Of a stretch of 64,000 nucleotides of DNA, positions 41,615-51,007 are shown piece after piece. The stretch covers positions 124,001-188,000 of the forward strand of contig NZ_JAJUXK010000010.1 in the NCBI RefSeq assembly GCF_021390335.1, written 5' to 3'. The notes beneath the pieces were generated by a model. It saw only the letters and a program-made list of their open reading frames with translations, did no database searches and was not told where the DNA came from. Position 1 is the stretch's first letter, and every line of letters begins with the position of its first letter. This DNA comes from Dyadobacter sp. CY343. GTDB taxonomy: Bacteria; Bacteroidota; Bacteroidia; Cytophagales; Spirosomataceae. A program made the position numbers and the translations under genes.

Positions 41615-42748
41615 ATGAAGTTTACATTAGAGGCGAAAGACCCCGGATCGAAGGCGCGGGCAGGGTTCATTGAAACAGATCACGGAATAATTGAAACACC
41701 GATATTCATGCCGGTGGGGACTGCGGGTACAGTAAAAGCAGTTCATCAGCGCGAGTTGCACGACGATATTCAGGCACAGATTATTCTTGGAAATACATAT
41801 CATCTTTACCTTCGCCCCGGGCTCGATATTATTGGTAGGGCGGGCGGCTTGCATGCATTTAATGGTTGGGATAAACCGATCCTTACCGATAGCGGCGGCT
41901 ACCAGGTTTACTCGCTGGCAGGTACCGGAAGGAAGATAAATGAAGCAGGTGTGGTATTTAAGTCACACATTGACGGTGGCGTACACACATTCACGCCGGA
42001 AAATGTGATGGATATTCAACGCACGATCGGAGCAGACATTATCATGGCGTTCGACGAATGCACACCATATCCCTGCGAATTTTCGTATGCTCGGCAATCT
42101 ATGGAAATGACTCACCGCTGGCTGACGCGCTGCTGCGAAAGATTTGACAGTACAACTCCGCTTTACGGACACAATCAGACACTTTTCCCGATCGTACAAG
42201 GCAGTGTGTATAAAGATCTCAGAAAACAGTCGGCGGAATATATTGCTTCTTGTGACCGGGAAGGGAATGCAATAGGCGGACTGTCAGTAGGGGAGCCGGC
42301 CGAGATTATGTACGAACTGACGGAAGTGGTTTGCGACATTTTACCGGAAAATAAACCAAGGTACCTCATGGGAGTTGGAACCCCTGCGAATATCCTGGAA
42401 TGTATTGCTTTGGGGGTAGATATGTTCGACTGTGTAATGCCTACCAGAAACGCCCGTAATGGCATGATTTTTACTACGGAGGGAGTGATCAATATCAGGA
42501 ATGAGAAATGGAAGGATGATTTCTCGGCGATTGATGCCGGCCTGGGTGGTTATGTGAGCACTTTCTATTCAAAAGCGTATCTGCGTCATCTGATCAAATC
42601 GGATGAAATGCTTGGCGCACAAATTGCAAGTGTGCATAATCTCACTTTTTACCTTTGGCTGGTGCGGAGTGCGAGGGAAAAAATCAAGGAAGGGAATTTT
42701 GTTTCCTGGAAGAGGGAAATAGAAAAAAAAATAAATCAACGGCTTTGA
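41615..42748 (+). CDS. tgt: Queuine/preQ1 tRNA-guanine transglycosylase
   Basis: 377 residues. Exchanges guanine 34 for preQ1 in tRNAs with GUN anticodons, the step before QueA. Asp92 (LTDSGGYQVYSL), which activates the base, and the nucleophile Asp272 (MFDCVMPTRNARNG) are present. The zinc site normally formed by C-x-C-x2-C and His is altered: the three cysteine positions are Leu310, Gly312 and Ser315, while His341 remains. I recall the same loss in other Bacteroidota Tgt proteins. Single-gene unit with its own upstream region. Confidence 0.94.
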   Translation: MKFTLEAKDPGSKARAGFIETDHGIIETPIFMPVGTAGTVKAVHQRELHDDIQAQIILGNTYHLYLRPGLDIIGRAGGLHAFNGWDKPILTDSGGYQVYSLAGTGRKINEAGVVFKSHIDGGVHTFTPENVMDIQRTIGADIIMAFDECTPYPCEFSYARQSMEMTHRWLTRCCERFDSTTPLYGHNQTLFPIVQGSVYKDLRKQSAEYIASCDREGNAIGGLSVGEPAEIMYELTEVVCDILPENKPRYLMGVGTPANILECIALGVDMFDCVMPTRNARNGMIFTTEGVINIRNEKWKDDFSAIDAGLGGYVSTFYSKAYLRHLIKSDEMLGAQIASVHNLTFYLWLVRSAREKIKEGNFVSWKREIEKKINQRL

Positions 42749-42828
42749 AAGTTGCAGAATCGGCATTTCTTTCGGGAAAAATTAAAATGAAAAATCCTGA
42801 AACTTTTTCCAATTCTGGTGTACTTCGG

Positions 42829-42859
42829 TTGATTTAATGATATTGTTAACCTATTTTTG
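42829..42859 (+). promoter_or_regulatory. Bacteroidota-type promoter of the OmpA-family gene
   Basis: TTG at 42829-42831 and TATTTTTG at 42852-42859 are separated by 20 bases, matching the -33 TTG / -7 TAnnTTTG consensus for Bacteroidota. Transcription would start near 42866, leaving a leader of ~108 bases before ATG 42974. No other nearby gene could use it. Confidence 0.55.
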
Positions 42860-42973
42860 TGCGCACTAGGCATTTGGTTAACGTACAATTGGCCATGAAT
42901 TGAATACCTAATTTACTCATAATTGACTAAAAGATCAATCCTAGTTAATCTTAATAACGCTAACTTGAATAGT

Positions 42974-44428
42974 ATGAAAAAAGTATCCCAGTTGATTTGT
43001 TCGTTTGCCTTGGGGGCAATGATGGCGCTGCCTTCATTGGCGCAACCACTAGAGCAACCGAATTCTCCGGATTACAATCCCAAAGCAACCTACGACGGTC
43101 CCTACAAGCTGAACACCTGGTCAATTTCAGCGCACTTCGGTCCATCCATGTTTTTTGGCGATTTGAGAGAGTATGATTTCTGGCCTGTTACCAAAACAAC
43201 AGCTGACAGCCACAAGGAATCCGGAACAATTCAAGGAGGCCTCACTTTAAACAAACAGCTTTCATACTGGTTCGGCTCTCGCCTGGACGTTTCTCTCGGA
43301 AACCTGAGAGGTATGAAACGCCGGAATTACAACCGTTATTTTGAGGGCAACTATTTTGATGTTTCTGTTGCCGGAACAGTGAATTTGAAAGGTCTTTTAA
43401 TGGGACCTAATAAAATGAAACGCTGGAAAGTAGATGCGTATGTTGGAGTAGGACAGATTTTCTACAACGCTGACGCTTACGATCTGACTGGCGGTGTTAA
43501 GTTGCGCGAAACCGGCAGCATGAACGACTGGATCGTTCCAACGGGATTAAACGTAAACTATGAAGTAACCAAAAGAATTGACATCGGACTTGACTTCCGG
43601 TTGACTCATACAAATTCTGACTACCTGGACGCAACGTTCGGTGGTGACTATGACAGAACTGCGAACAGCTTTGTAATTGCAGACCAAAAAACCTCCCGCA
43701 AAGGAAATTCAGAACTGGATAGCTACGGATACGGTGCTGTGCAGGTAACTTACAAATTGGGTAAAAACCCATTGAAAGTTCAGAAAGTGGATGGCAAATG
43801 GGATTACAAACCTGACGAAGGCGGATACTACCACCTGCGTTACACAGATCCTAAGGCGCTTATTAAGCCTCCAAAAATCCTTACGCTTGAAGAAATGGAC
43901 TCAGTTGCAAAAGCAAACCGTCCAAAAGATATCGATCCAAGACTATTGCTTGATACAGACGGTGACGGTGTTTCTGACTTCTTCGATAAAGAACCAAATT
44001 CACCAGCTGGAAGCATAGTTGACGGTGGTGGTCGCGTTCTTGACTTCGATGCTTACGTGAAAAATGCGCTTAAAAATGGTGCAGCTTGTGCTGAGATCTT
44101 CGCTAACGTAATGTTCGATACTGACAAAAACACGATTAAGCCAGAGGCTCAGGAAATGTTGAAAAACGTGGCGAAACTGATGAACCTGAACGGTTGCCGC
44201 CTGCAATTGGCTGGTCACACAGATCGTCGTGCATCTGACCGCTACAACATCGCACTTTCACGCCGCCGGGTTGATGCAGTTAAAAACTACCTGATCAACG
44301 AAGCAGGATTGACTGACCCAAGCAAAGTGATCGTTGATTACTTCGGTTCATTCAAACCAATCGCTGACAGCGCAAGACGTGAAGGACTTCAAAGAAACCG
44401 TCGCGTAGAACTTAAACTTCTTCCATAG
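42974..44428 (+). CDS. OmpA-family outer-membrane protein with barrel and peptidoglycan-binding domain
   Basis: 484 residues from ATG 42974 (MKKVSQLIC); the longer frame has no support. A signal peptide (LICSFALGAMMALPSLAQ) leads to a ~230-residue beta-barrel (GPSMFFGDLREYDFWPV, then alternating strands). A calcium-binding-like DTDGDGVSDFFDKEPNSPAG repeat follows, then an OmpA C-domain with CAEIFANVMFDTDKNTIKPE, AGHTDRRASDRYNIALSRRR and RNRRVELKLLP, the peptidoglycan-binding Asp and Arg being present. It anchors the outer membrane to the wall. Confidence 0.92.
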   Translation: MKKVSQLICSFALGAMMALPSLAQPLEQPNSPDYNPKATYDGPYKLNTWSISAHFGPSMFFGDLREYDFWPVTKTTADSHKESGTIQGGLTLNKQLSYWFGSRLDVSLGNLRGMKRRNYNRYFEGNYFDVSVAGTVNLKGLLMGPNKMKRWKVDAYVGVGQIFYNADAYDLTGGVKLRETGSMNDWIVPTGLNVNYEVTKRIDIGLDFRLTHTNSDYLDATFGGDYDRTANSFVIADQKTSRKGNSELDSYGYGAVQVTYKLGKNPLKVQKVDGKWDYKPDEGGYYHLRYTDPKALIKPPKILTLEEMDSVAKANRPKDIDPRLLLDTDGDGVSDFFDKEPNSPAGSIVDGGGRVLDFDAYVKNALKNGAACAEIFANVMFDTDKNTIKPEAQEMLKNVAKLMNLNGCRLQLAGHTDRRASDRYNIALSRRRVDAVKNYLINEAGLTDPSKVIVDYFGSFKPIADSARREGLQRNRRVELKLLP

Positions 44429-44458
44429 TATTTAATGGAATAAAGATAAATACAGAAC

Positions 44459-44490
44459 AAGGTCTCCGTAATGGAGGCCTTTTCTGTTTT
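44459..44490 (+). terminator. Terminator after the OmpA-family gene
   Basis: AAGGTCTCC (44459-44467) pairs with GGAGGCCTT (44473-44481), with one T-G pair, and is followed by TTTCTGTTTT. A factor-independent terminator 31 bp after the stop. Confidence 0.8.
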
Positions 44491-44541
44491 ATAAAAGGGT
44501 TGAAAAGCAAACATACTTACATCAATTATTCTAAATACTGA

Positions 44542-45645
44542 ATGAAACAATACGATTATCTGGTAGTGGGGGCGGGGCTATGGGGTTCCGTCTTTGCGCA
44601 TGAGGCTACTAAAAGAGGCAAGAAATGTCTTGTAATTGACCGAAGATCACATATTGGCGGTAATGTTTACTGCGAAAATGTTGAAGGTATTAATGTCCAT
44701 AAATATGGCGCGCACATCTTTCACACCAACGACAAGGAAGTATGGGATTATGTGAATTCATTCGTTGAATTCAACAGATACACGAATTCCCCGATCGCTA
44801 ATTTCAATGGGGAGATGTATAATCTGCCCTTCAATATGAATACCTTTTATCAGCTCTGGAAGGTAAAAACGCCTGAGGAAGCGAAGGAAAAGATCAGGGA
44901 ACAAGTGGAAGCGGCAGGTATTAAAGATCCGCAAAATCTGGAAGAACAGGCAATTTCTTTGGTCGGCACCGACATTTATGAAAAGCTGATCAAAGCCTAT
45001 ACAGAAAAACAATGGGGCAGAAAGGCGACCGAGCTTCCTGCATTCATTATTAAACGCTTACCTGTTCGATTTACGTTCGATAACAATTATTTCAACGATA
45101 AATATCAGGGCATTCCAATCGGTGGATATAACAAACTGACTGAGGGGCTTTTGGAAGGTGTTGAAGTAAGGTTAGGGATTGATTTTTTCAAAGAGCGTGA
45201 GTCACTTACCGCACTCGCGGAAACGATTGTATACACAGGACCGATTGATGAATATTTTGACTTCAAATTCGGCCAGCTTGAATACCGAAGTCTTCGGTTT
45301 GAGAATCAATTACTTGACCAGGAAAACTACCAGGGCAATGCAGTTGTGAATTATACCGACGGTGAAACTCCTTTCACGCGTATCATTGAGCACAAGCACT
45401 TTGAATTTGGTACACAGCCTAAAACCGTGGTCACCCACGAATATCCGCAGGAATGGGTAAAAGGCGCAGAACCGTATTATCCTGTTAATGACGACAAGAA
45501 CACGGCTGTTTTTAACCAGTACAAAGCACTCGCTTCCGAAGAGGAACAGGTGATTTTTGGAGGTCGCCTGGCTGAATATCGATATTATGATATGCACCAG
45601 GTTGTTGCCTCAGCGCTAAAAAAAGTGAAGGTGCATTTCGCTTAA
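44542..45645 (+). CDS. glf: UDP-galactopyranose mutase
   Basis: 367 residues, the family's usual size. The FAD-binding motif LVVGAGLWGSVFAHEATKRG and the downstream VIDRRSHIGGNVYCENVEGI define UGM. The conserved INVHKYGAHIFHTNDKEVWD and YTEKQWGRKATELP are present. It converts UDP-galactopyranose to UDP-galactofuranose, a donor for cell-surface glycans. A terminator follows, so it is separate from the polysaccharide operon downstream, but it may serve the same product. Confidence 0.95.
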   Translation: MKQYDYLVVGAGLWGSVFAHEATKRGKKCLVIDRRSHIGGNVYCENVEGINVHKYGAHIFHTNDKEVWDYVNSFVEFNRYTNSPIANFNGEMYNLPFNMNTFYQLWKVKTPEEAKEKIREQVEAAGIKDPQNLEEQAISLVGTDIYEKLIKAYTEKQWGRKATELPAFIIKRLPVRFTFDNNYFNDKYQGIPIGGYNKLTEGLLEGVEVRLGIDFFKERESLTALAETIVYTGPIDEYFDFKFGQLEYRSLRFENQLLDQENYQGNAVVNYTDGETPFTRIIEHKHFEFGTQPKTVVTHEYPQEWVKGAEPYYPVNDDKNTAVFNQYKALASEEEQVIFGGRLAEYRYYDMHQVVASALKKVKVHFA

Positions 45646-45664
45646 AACGCACTCACGATAACGT

Positions 45665-45698
45665 AATCCCCAGTCCTATTAGGCTGGGGATTTTTTTT
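45665..45698 (+). terminator. Terminator after glf
   Basis: ATCCCCAG (45666-45673) pairs with CTGGGGAT (45684-45691) around a 10-base loop and ends in a run of eight T residues. Typical factor-independent terminator, isolating glf from the operon that starts at 45786. Confidence 0.9.
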
Positions 45699-45785
45699 GT
45701 AAAAGTTTTTTCAAAAAAATTTCAGTTATCGCGTTACGTAATCTACTAACCGCCGTCTAAATCATACTAAACTAACCAGTATGTA

Positions 45786-48122
45786 ATGGCGAACCATAAT
45801 TTAGAGCTAATTACCAGTTTGCGGGCAGAGGAGCAGAGCGTTTCGATGCATGCTTTCCTGAGAGATATACTTCAACATTGGCACCTGTTCCTGATCGGGT
45901 TGACAATGAGTGCAGTAGTCACCGCTGTTTTTCTGCGGTATGCTACCCCGAAATACCTCATCGAGTCTTCACTATTGATACGGGATGATTCACGCGGATC
46001 GAACTTCGGGGATGCGGCTGCACTGGAAAACCTGGGTTTGTCAGTAACCAGCAGCAGTATTGACAATGAGATTGAGATTTTAAAGTGCAAAAGTCTGGCT
46101 GAAAACGTCGTGGATGCGCTCGCGCTTCATGTCAGCTATTTCGCGGAGGGCCGCGTGAAAACAACTGAGCTGTATGATAAGTCTCCTTTCAGAATTGTGT
46201 TTTTAGGTACAGAGTTTCCTGGAAACACGCTAGCTAAGTATCAGGTGGTGTTTTTGAAGAATAATGAGTTTGAGCTTCTCAGTAATAAACAAACTGTTTT
46301 CGGGAAATTTAGTGACACTATTTCAATTGATAACCGGCGGGCGGTCTTATCAAAAACTCAGCATGTTATTTCCGAAGATGACAAATATTATTTGGTTGTA
46401 GAGAATAAGGAAAATTCGATCCGGAAACTGACTGCGAGTTTGTCTGTCTCGACAGCGAATAAGTTTGCCAGTGTAATTAACCTGTCTATCAATGAGACGA
46501 TTCCTGAAAAGGGCGAGGCGATCCTGTCGACGCTGATTAGTCACTATATCAGCAATAGCATTGATGACAAAAATAGGGTAGCAGACAAAACGCTCACTTT
46601 CATAGGTCAAAACTTAGCCCTGGTTTCGTCCGAACTGCACAAGATCGAAGGGAGTATTGAGCAATTCCGGAAAACGAACATGTTACTGGATATCGAAGCA
46701 GAAACCCAGCAGCTGATCCAACAGGCAAGCTCGACATCAGATCAATATAGTCAGTTTGCAATTAAATTAAAGATTGTCGAAACTATTGCGAAGTATATAA
46801 TTGACAACCCGACAGGAATCATTCCCAGCTCCCTGATCCAACAGGAGGCAAACTTTAAGGAGCTGGCCAGTAAATACAATGACTTGATTCTACTGCGAAG
46901 CAAGAATTTGGTCACAATGAACAAAGGTCACCCGGCGATATTGGCAATTGAAAATCAGGTAACTGGGCTAAGAGCTGATATATTATCTGCCCTCAATATG
47001 CAACAGAAAGAGCTAGGTATAAGTCTGGCCGCATTTCGGCGGAGCGGGCAGGGATATCAGGATGCGATTTCGAAAGTGCCGCCGAAGCAGAGGATATATC
47101 TGGATTATACGCGGCAGCAGCAGATCAAGCAGGAGCTGTATTTGTTTTTGCTCAAAAAACAGATCGAGACTTCAATTTCAAGGTCATCGACAATCCCAAA
47201 TGCGAAGGTTATTGATCCTCCCAAGGCAGATTCAAATCCCGTCACGCCCAATAGACAGCTCGTATTTCTGGTATCCGCTTGTTTCGGTTTGGGTATCCCG
47301 ATGGCGGGTCTGCATTTATCAAAAATATTGAGTGACAAAATTCCTGACAAAAATAGTCTTGCCCAATACTGCAAAGCGCCGGTAATCGCAGAAATCAGTT
47401 ACCAGAAAGGCGCTCATTCCAGATTCTTACAGCCCGACGGAAAGAGTTTGATTTCGGAACAGTTCAGGACACTCCGGGCGAACTTGCTTTTCGCATCTGG
47501 TCTGGCAGGTTGCAAAACTATCCTGATCACGTCAGGAAATGCCGGTGAAGGGAAGTCTTTCGTAGCGGCAAATCTCGCTCAGTCTTTCGCGATGATCAGT
47601 GAAAAGGTATTGCTTATTGAGCTGGATCTGCGTAAACCCACCCTGGCGAACTATCTCCATGTAGAATCACGTGGCGTCACTGATTATCTGCTGAATAGGT
47701 CAGATTCTGATATTTTGATCCAAAAATCAGGGCAAAGGCAATGCTTTGACGTGATAACCTCCGGCTACCCTCCGCCGAACCCAGCCGAGCTTCTATCAAC
47801 TACGAAGTTCGAAAAGTTGATTTTGACGCTAAAAGAAAAGTACGATCACATTGTCATTGATACCCCGCCGGTAGGTTTGGTGACTGACGCGCATACAGTC
47901 AGACCATTTGTCGACCTTACCTTATATGTGGTCCGGCAAAATGTTACCGGCCGACAGCAAATGCATGATTTGAACAAGCTATTCACCGATAACCGCTTAT
48001 CGAATATTCACGTACTCTACAATGGTTTTCAGCAAGCTAGCCGCTACTATCAGTATTATGAAAACGCAGAAAAAAAGGGCTCGTTCTTCAAATGGAAGCA
48101 CAATTTCAAACTAACCCAATAG
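45786..48122 (+). CDS. Wzc-like polysaccharide co-polymerase and BY-type tyrosine kinase
   Basis: 778 residues. The N-terminal Wzz/chain-length domain has a first membrane helix at about 32-50 (LFLIGLTMSAVVTAVFL), a long periplasmic helical region, and a second helix near 490-510. The cytoplasmic BY-kinase has Walker A SGNAGEGKSF (about residue 583), LIELDLRKP as the A' motif and HIVIDTPPVG as Walker B (about 687). The C-terminus has a tyrosine cluster (SRYYQYYE, about 751) for autophosphorylation. It controls chain length and export of the exopolysaccharide made by the downstream genes. First gene of a seven-gene operon. Confidence 0.93.
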   Translation: MANHNLELITSLRAEEQSVSMHAFLRDILQHWHLFLIGLTMSAVVTAVFLRYATPKYLIESSLLIRDDSRGSNFGDAAALENLGLSVTSSSIDNEIEILKCKSLAENVVDALALHVSYFAEGRVKTTELYDKSPFRIVFLGTEFPGNTLAKYQVVFLKNNEFELLSNKQTVFGKFSDTISIDNRRAVLSKTQHVISEDDKYYLVVENKENSIRKLTASLSVSTANKFASVINLSINETIPEKGEAILSTLISHYISNSIDDKNRVADKTLTFIGQNLALVSSELHKIEGSIEQFRKTNMLLDIEAETQQLIQQASSTSDQYSQFAIKLKIVETIAKYIIDNPTGIIPSSLIQQEANFKELASKYNDLILLRSKNLVTMNKGHPAILAIENQVTGLRADILSALNMQQKELGISLAAFRRSGQGYQDAISKVPPKQRIYLDYTRQQQIKQELYLFLLKKQIETSISRSSTIPNAKVIDPPKADSNPVTPNRQLVFLVSACFGLGIPMAGLHLSKILSDKIPDKNSLAQYCKAPVIAEISYQKGAHSRFLQPDGKSLISEQFRTLRANLLFASGLAGCKTILITSGNAGEGKSFVAANLAQSFAMISEKVLLIELDLRKPTLANYLHVESRGVTDYLLNRSDSDILIQKSGQRQCFDVITSGYPPPNPAELLSTTKFEKLILTLKEKYDHIVIDTPPVGLVTDAHTVRPFVDLTLYVVRQNVTGRQQMHDLNKLFTDNRLSNIHVLYNGFQQASRYYQYYENAEKKGSFFKWKHNFKLTQ

Positions 48123-48124
48123 TA

Positions 48125-49126
48125 ATGGACAACATTTACATGATTTGTGAAGTCGGTCAGGCGCATGAAGGGAGCATCACACTTGCACATGCATATATCG
48201 ACGCGGTCGCCAAATCCGGCATCGATGCGATGAAATTCCAGGTTCACATCGCGGAAGCAGAAAGTGGCCCTTATGATAGTTTCCGGCAAGTTTTTCCGTT
48301 CGCTGATACTACAAGAATGGCATATTGGAAAAGGATGGAATTTACAAAAGCGCAATGGGCTGAGCTCAAACAGCATTGTGAATACCATGGACTTGACTTT
48401 ATCGCCAGCCCTTTTTCCATAGCCGCTGTTGACCTTCTGACTGAGATCGGGGTTTCCAGATTCAAAATCGGTTCCGGGGAAACCGAGAACCTGCTGATGC
48501 TCGATAAAATTGGAGCAATTGCGAAAGAGGTAATTGTGTCTTCGGGGATGAGTACCTTTTATGAGCTTGATGAAACAATAGCTTGCTTGAAGAAGTATTC
48601 CTGTGCGCTTTCAATCCTGCAATGCACCACCGCTTATCCCACTGATCCGTCTCAATGGGGATTGAATGTTATTGAGGAACTCAAAAAAAGATATCAGTTA
48701 CCAACCGGCTTCTCGGATCATTCGGGAGGGCTGTTTGCTTGCCTTGCTGCTGCGACCCTTGGGGCGCGGCTCCTTGAATTTCATGTGACTTTTGATAAAA
48801 GAATGCTTAGCCCGGACGCATCATCCTCACTGGAAGTGGATGAGGTATTCAAATTGGTGGAAGGGGTGCGGGCAATAGAGCATGCGCTGAACAACCCTGT
48901 CGACAAATCTGATAATTCCGCGTTCAGGATTTTGAAAGCACAATTCGGTAAATCCTTGGTCGTCAATAAATTCATGCAAAAAGGGCAGCTGATATGCATG
49001 GACGATCTGGAATCCAAAAAGCCGGCCGGCCTGGGCATTCCACCGAATGATTATAGTCAGGTTTTAGGTAGAGTATTAACCCAGGATGCACAGCAATGGG
49101 ATTTTATAACTGAAAATCATTTCTGA
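48125..49126 (+). CDS. neuB: N-acetylneuraminate (sialic acid) synthase
   Basis: 333 residues from ATG 48125, two bases after the previous stop; the frame extends to 48092 but overlaps wzc. It condenses phosphoenolpyruvate with ManNAc to Neu5Ac. The family motifs are MICEVGQAHEGS, GIDAMKFQVH and VSRFKIGSGETENLLML, plus the SAF/antifreeze-like C-domain starting LVVNKFMQKGQLICMDDLE. Because neuC and neuA follow without any aminotransferase for legionaminic or pseudaminic acid, N-acetylneuraminic acid is the most likely product. The stereochemistry is inferred only. Confidence 0.9.
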   Translation: MDNIYMICEVGQAHEGSITLAHAYIDAVAKSGIDAMKFQVHIAEAESGPYDSFRQVFPFADTTRMAYWKRMEFTKAQWAELKQHCEYHGLDFIASPFSIAAVDLLTEIGVSRFKIGSGETENLLMLDKIGAIAKEVIVSSGMSTFYELDETIACLKKYSCALSILQCTTAYPTDPSQWGLNVIEELKKRYQLPTGFSDHSGGLFACLAAATLGARLLEFHVTFDKRMLSPDASSSLEVDEVFKLVEGVRAIEHALNNPVDKSDNSAFRILKAQFGKSLVVNKFMQKGQLICMDDLESKKPAGLGIPPNDYSQVLGRVLTQDAQQWDFITENHF

Positions 49127-49127
49127 G

Positions 49128-50279
49128 ATGCGAAAAGTTTGCGTAGTAATCACGGCCCGTGCTACTTATGGCAGGGCGAAGACTTTATTGCGGGCAATTC
49201 AGGAACATCCGGACCTTCAATTACAATTGGTTGTGGCAGGTAGCACTTTACTCGAAAGATACGGGCACGTGGCGAGTCAGATCGAGGATGATGGTTTTGC
49301 AATAGATGAGCGTATTGCCAACTCTTCCATTACAGACGAACCCACATCTGCTGCGATCACGACTGCTTCCGGTATTCTCGAGCTTGCGCACACTTTTGAG
49401 CGGATCAGGCCGGATGTGGTGGTGACAGTTGGCGACAGGTTCGAAACTATGTCCACCGCAGTGGCGGCAGCTTATATGAACATTCCTCTCGCGCATGTTC
49501 AGGGAGGGGAAGTGACCGGTAACATCGACGAGAAAGTGCGACACGCAGTTACGAAAATGTCTGATATACACTTTGTTGCGACCTCCGAGGCACGCAAGAG
49601 ATTGATCAGAATGGGCGAGGCTCCCGAAACAGTATTTTACACAGGCTGCCCGTCGCTGGATATTGTAATGGATGTCCTTAAAAATCCGGTACTGGATTTT
49701 GACCCTTATGAACTATACGGCGGAATTGGAAGCAAGCCAAATTTATCTGACCCTTTCGTAACTGTTTTGCAGCACCCCGTAACCACTGAATCGGAGCTTT
49801 CCGAAGAACAGCTTAACAGCACATTAAGCGCGATTATTTCGCTGCAACTTCCAGTATTGTGGTTTTTGCCAAATGCAGATAGAGGCACCGCGGGCACATT
49901 TAACAGGATCAGTACATTTTACGCTCAAAACACACTTTTGCCATTTCATTTCTTCAATAACATGCGCCCCGAGCATTTTTTGAAGATCCTTAAAAACTGT
50001 GTTTGTCTCGTAGGCAATTCCAGTTGCGGTATTCGGGAAGGTGCAACATTGGGGGTTCCCGCTGTCAATATCGGCAGCAGACAGAAAGGGCGGGAGCGGG
50101 GTCAGAATGTAGTGGACGCAGAGCACCGGAGCGACGCAATATTTGAAGCTATACAAAAGCAGGTATCCCGCCCGCATTTCCCACCAGACTTTATCTACGG
50201 TAAAGGCAGTGCAGGCCGGCAAATTGCCGATCTGCTTGCCAGCGTTCCCCTCAGCATCGACAAGAAAATCACTTACTGA
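49128..50279 (+). CDS. neuC: UDP-GlcNAc 2-epimerase (hydrolysing), NeuC-type
   Basis: 383 residues. GT-B-like fold with the motif VVVTVGDRFETMSTAVAAAYMN and HVQGGEVTGNIDEKVRHAVT, followed by SCGIREGATLGVPAVNIGSR. It makes ManNAc and UDP from UDP-GlcNAc. LegG-like epimerases acting on diNAcBac derivatives share this fold, but nothing else in the operon supports that path. It follows neuB with 1 base between, and its last base is the first base of neuA, so the three are coupled. Confidence 0.9.
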   Translation: MRKVCVVITARATYGRAKTLLRAIQEHPDLQLQLVVAGSTLLERYGHVASQIEDDGFAIDERIANSSITDEPTSAAITTASGILELAHTFERIRPDVVVTVGDRFETMSTAVAAAYMNIPLAHVQGGEVTGNIDEKVRHAVTKMSDIHFVATSEARKRLIRMGEAPETVFYTGCPSLDIVMDVLKNPVLDFDPYELYGGIGSKPNLSDPFVTVLQHPVTTESELSEEQLNSTLSAIISLQLPVLWFLPNADRGTAGTFNRISTFYAQNTLLPFHFFNNMRPEHFLKILKNCVCLVGNSSCGIREGATLGVPAVNIGSRQKGRERGQNVVDAEHRSDAIFEAIQKQVSRPHFPPDFIYGKGSAGRQIADLLASVPLSIDKKITY

Positions 50280-51007
50280 TGAAAGCACCTATACGAATTT
50301 TAGGAATTATCCCGGCGAGAGAGGGTTCCAAAGGTATTTATAATAAGAACATGAAGCTGCTGGGAGGCAAACCGCTCATTTACTATACCATTGAATCGGC
50401 GCTGAAATCCAAGCTGCTCGATACCATTATCATATCGAGCGACTGCCAGCGGATTCTTGAATATGCGCAGCAATTCCCGGCTATTAAAATTCCATTTGTG
50501 AGACCTAAACACCTTGCATCAGACTTTTCCACATCGCTTGAAGTGGTCCGCCACGCATTAAATTACTATGCTGAGGCGGAGATCGCGTTTGAATATGTTG
50601 TCTTGCTTCAACCTACGTCGCCATTTCGAAGTCCGGATTTGATCGATAGATCTATCCAGCTAATTGTTGATAACCAAGCAGACAGCCTTGTTACAATTCA
50701 GAAAATACCGCACAAGTTTCATCCTGACTGGGCTTTTTTTGACGGACAGCAAGGTTTGCGGCGGGCAATCAAGGAAGATGAAACGATTGTACCGAGGCGC
50801 CAGGATTTGTCCGATAGCTACTACCGGGATGGTAAGATCTACATTTCAAAAACGGCCCTGATCCGCGAAGGGAGGCTCTTAGGTGGAAGGATTGCGAGCC
50901 TGCTGACGGAAGGCGAGCCGGACATTAATATTGATTCTTATGCTGACTGGGAGGCAGCGCAAATACAGATCGACAAATGGAGACAATACCAAAACGCAGG
51001 CTATTGA
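50279..51007 (+). CDS. neuA: CMP-sialic acid synthetase (acylneuraminate cytidylyltransferase)
   Basis: 242 residues. The nucleotide-binding motif IIPAREGSKGIYNKNMKLLG and YVVLLQPTSPFRSPDLID are diagnostic. It activates Neu5Ac with CTP to CMP-Neu5Ac, the donor for sialyltransferases. The Ala-Arg-Glu-Gly-Ser-Lys-Gly loop is intact. Start overlaps neuC by one base; its end overlaps the next gene by 31 bp. The three enzymes give a complete route from UDP-GlcNAc to CMP-sialic acid. Confidence 0.93.
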   Translation: MKAPIRILGIIPAREGSKGIYNKNMKLLGGKPLIYYTIESALKSKLLDTIIISSDCQRILEYAQQFPAIKIPFVRPKHLASDFSTSLEVVRHALNYYAEAEIAFEYVVLLQPTSPFRSPDLIDRSIQLIVDNQADSLVTIQKIPHKFHPDWAFFDGQQGLRRAIKEDETIVPRRQDLSDSYYRDGKIYISKTALIREGRLLGGRIASLLTEGEPDINIDSYADWEAAQIQIDKWRQYQNAGY

